From positions 4,935,501-4,999,500 of the forward strand of contig NZ_JAUSZH010000001.1 of NCBI RefSeq assembly GCF_030817355.1: a stretch of DNA of 64,000 nucleotides, in the 5' to 3' direction. Of the stretch, positions 62,706 to 64,000 are shown one piece after another. The DNA is from Streptomyces sp. V1I1 (GTDB taxonomy: Bacteria; Actinomycetota; Actinomycetes; Streptomycetales; Streptomycetaceae). Within the stretch, counting starts at the first letter, position 1, and each line of letters starts with the position of its first letter. A model generated the notes under the pieces. The model made no database searches. It saw nothing but the letters and a program-made list of their open reading frames with translations, and was not told the DNA's origin. Position numbers and translations under genes: made by a program.

Positions 62706-63206
62706 TCAGGCGGGCACGACGTCGCGTTCGGCCGGGGAGCACTGGGCATGATGCATCGGCATCTCGGTCAGACCCGGGTAGTAGATGTGCAGGCTGACGG
62801 CCGGTTCGAGCGAATCATTGACGACTTCGTGCACATAGCCGGGCGCGAACACCCGCTGCGCGCCCGCGGCGAGAGGCCGGGAGGCCTGCTCGCTGCGCTC
62901 GGTGAGTTCGCCGTCGAGGACGGTCAGGACGCCTGACGACAGTCCGTGGTCGTGCAGCCCGCTGCCCTGCCCGGGGACCCACGACAGCAGCCACACCTCG
63001 TAGCCCGGTCCGGTGCGCAGCCGGTGGTACCAGCGGGAGGTGGTGTCGTACTGGACGAGGTGGGCCCACTGCGCGCGGTCGGCGGCGATGGAGCGGGCCA
63101 GCCCGACGAAGTCGGCGACGGTGGCCGGGTGCTCGCGGGCGGGCTGGAGCAGGTGCTGTACGGCGAGGATGTCGCCGGCGATCTGGAGGTCGCTGTCGCT
63201 GTTCAT
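62706..63206 (-). CDS. Cysteine dioxygenase (cupin)
   Basis: A 166-residue type I cysteine dioxygenase converting cysteine to cysteine sulfinate with iron and oxygen. The cupin metal motif is GSGLHDHGLSSGVLTVLDGE (two His) and the second half has FAPGYVHEVVND (His). YDTTSRWYHRLRTG precedes and is typical of bacterial CDOs. ATG 63206 is the start. The 5' side faces the long whiB upstream region. Confidence 0.92.
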   Translation of the reverse strand: MNSDSDLQIAGDILAVQHLLQPAREHPATVADFVGLARSIAADRAQWAHLVQYDTTSRWYHRLRTGPGYEVWLLSWVPGQGSGLHDHGLSSGVLTVLDGELTERSEQASRPLAAGAQRVFAPGYVHEVVNDSLEPAVSLHIYYPGLTEMPMHHAQCSPAERDVVPA

Positions 63207-63898
63207 GGGTGCGGTGGTTCCTCGGCAGAGAACGTGAGTTGCAGTGCTGGGGGTCCCCCCGGACGGAGTCTGGGGGAGTGTCGCAGGACATGCGGTGCAA
63301 GCGGTGCATGGGGGCTGAGCTGCATGCGGTGAGTGGCTGGAGCGCTACGGCGCAATCAACAGCTGGAACAGCAACAGCGCGCCTGGACAGCGCTGCGGAA
63401 CCCACGGAGTGGGGTCGCGATGTGCGCTGAGGTCGCTGGCATGCAATCAAAGGTGACGGCTGGGGTCCTTACTGTCAACTCAATGACCGATTTGGCGGTA
63501 ATGTTTCACCTCATCCGGTTACTGGGTGCGGAGAAAGGTTTGTGCAGCCGTGACCGCGGAGACATGGCGCAGCAACCGTGCTCGTAAACGCCGTTGCGGC
63601 CCCGTGATCGGACTGTGATCCGGATCGCTTAAATGGCTCGATCGCAACAAGATCGAACCCTGCGGCGTCTTCTCCTTGCGAGAGGAGGGTGCGGGGCAGG
63701 CCTCTGGCATGTGTCAGGTTTTTGGTGATTTGAACACTTTCCGCATAGCTTTGGTTCCGCAGAGTGAATACCGGGCCCAATAGCAGATCTCAGCTTGACT
63801 GGCCCGGAGCCGCACACTTGTAATTTCACTCGTGTCGTTCGGCCGAAAATCGACAACGGCAACATCACGGGGACGCAAAGACAGATCGAGGGGCGCAC
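63207..63898. other. Long regulatory region upstream of whiB
   Basis: These 692 bases separate the cysteine dioxygenase gene from whiB and contain no supported gene. From about 63430 the DNA becomes clearly A+T-richer than the flanks (GGTAATGTTTCACC, TTTTTGGTGATTTGAACACTTTCC, TTGTAATTTCACTCG). whiB of S. coelicolor has two promoters, one controlled by BldD, which fits this layout. TCACT/TCACC and GTGTC stretches resemble BldD and WhiA half-sites but no full palindrome was confirmed. Confidence 0.6.
63795..63824 (+). promoter_or_regulatory. whiB: Candidate whiB promoter
   Basis: TTGACT (63795-63800) is followed after 18 bases by TGTAAT (63819-63824), and a TCACT half-site lies at 63826-63830. 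It is about 70 bases upstream of the whiB ATG, which would give a long leader. Fits known whiB regulation by BldD in outline, but is a reading by eye. Confidence 0.4.
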
Positions 63899-64000
63899 AT
63901 GACCGAGCTGTTCGAACAACTGCTGGTCGAGGACGCGGACGAGGAACTCGGCTGGCAGGAGCGCGCGTTGTGCGCCCAGACCGATCCCGAGTCCTTCTTC
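63899..64000 (+). CDS. whiB: WhiB transcription factor (partial, 5' end)
   Basis: The first 34 codons read MTELFEQLLVEDADEELG and then WQERALCAQTDPESFF, matching the start of the S. coelicolor sporulation regulator WhiB almost residue for residue as I remember it. Cys25 is the first of four cysteines that hold the [4Fe-4S] cluster; the CxxCxxxxxC part and the G[VI]WGG loop lie beyond the window. WhiB works with WhiA to start sporulation septation and stop hyphal growth. ATG 63899 has GAGGGG eight bases upstream. Confidence 0.96.
   Translation, partial: MTELFEQLLVEDADEELGWQERALCAQTDPESFF

Noticed and set aside
62693..62749. N-terminal extension of FbiA
   Set aside because: The family begins at the glycine-rich strand MRIVVLAGG; upstream residues look like translated spacer.
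63333..63587. Small frames upstream of whiB as a gene
   Set aside because: No ribosome site, mixed codon use and A+T-rich content unlike coding DNA here; more likely regulatory.

Overview
The window is high-GC DNA with the hallmarks of a Streptomyces chromosome: strong third-position GC, many GTG/TTG starts, ATGA/GTGA overlaps, several probably leaderless genes, and the start of whiB, a sporulation regulator, at the right edge. The gene order from the sigma-factor module to whiB (sigma factor, POT transporter, two-component system, GtrA, purK-purE, dipeptidase, UDP-glucose dehydrogenase, LCP cluster, amidase, sugar-nucleotide pyrophosphorylase, F420 genes, cysteine dioxygenase, whiB) resembles the chromosome core of S. 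coelicolor. That comparison is from memory, not from a search.

Layout. 1-3.5 kb: a partial gene, a GNAT acetyltransferase, a membrane protein, an aspartate/glutamate racemase interrupted by an in-frame amber codon, and a cytochrome P450. 3.8-14.6 kb: a glycan-type locus of two convergent operons. Rightward: BioF2/FemAB-like acetyltransferase, GT2 glycosyltransferase, NodB deacetylase, small membrane protein. Leftward: DegT-like aminotransferase, flippase fusion, polytopic membrane protein, small membrane protein, glycosidase. 14.7-17 kb: SigB-type sigma factor divergent from its anti-anti-sigma and anti-sigma partners. 17.1-21.2 kb: four coupled genes for exported surface proteins, two with C-terminal sortase-like signals (LPRTG, LAQTG) and one resembling the DUF916/WxL-interacting family. 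21.2-33.9 kb: peptide transporter, two-component system, GtrA, purKE, a dipeptidase and a paralogue lacking the metal ligands, VOC and CGNR proteins, UDP-glucose dehydrogenase and acyl-CoA dehydrogenase.

34-47.4 kb: a cell-envelope region with five LytR-CpsA-Psr (LCP) proteins, a thioesterase, a GT2 enzyme, a TIGR03089 protein, a secreted amidase and a sugar-nucleotide pyrophosphorylase. LCP enzymes attach glycopolymers to peptidoglycan, so this block probably finishes wall polymers. 47.5-48.6 kb: an AlkA-type glycosylase. 48.6-60.4 kb: an accessory-looking toxin locus, with a 1156-residue secreted FG-GAP/DNRLRE protein divergent from a 2424-residue RHS/YD-repeat protein that ends in a HINT cleavage domain and a 104-residue unrecognised tip, followed at once by a probable immunity gene. 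60.4-63.2 kb: fbiA-fbiB (coenzyme F420) and cysteine dioxygenase. 63.2-64 kb: whiB upstream region and first 34 codons.

The best candidates for something undescribed are the RHS-HINT tip with its immunity gene and divergent partner, the four-gene surface-protein operon, and the convergent glycan operons. No tRNA, rRNA, CRISPR array, insertion sequence or integrase was seen.
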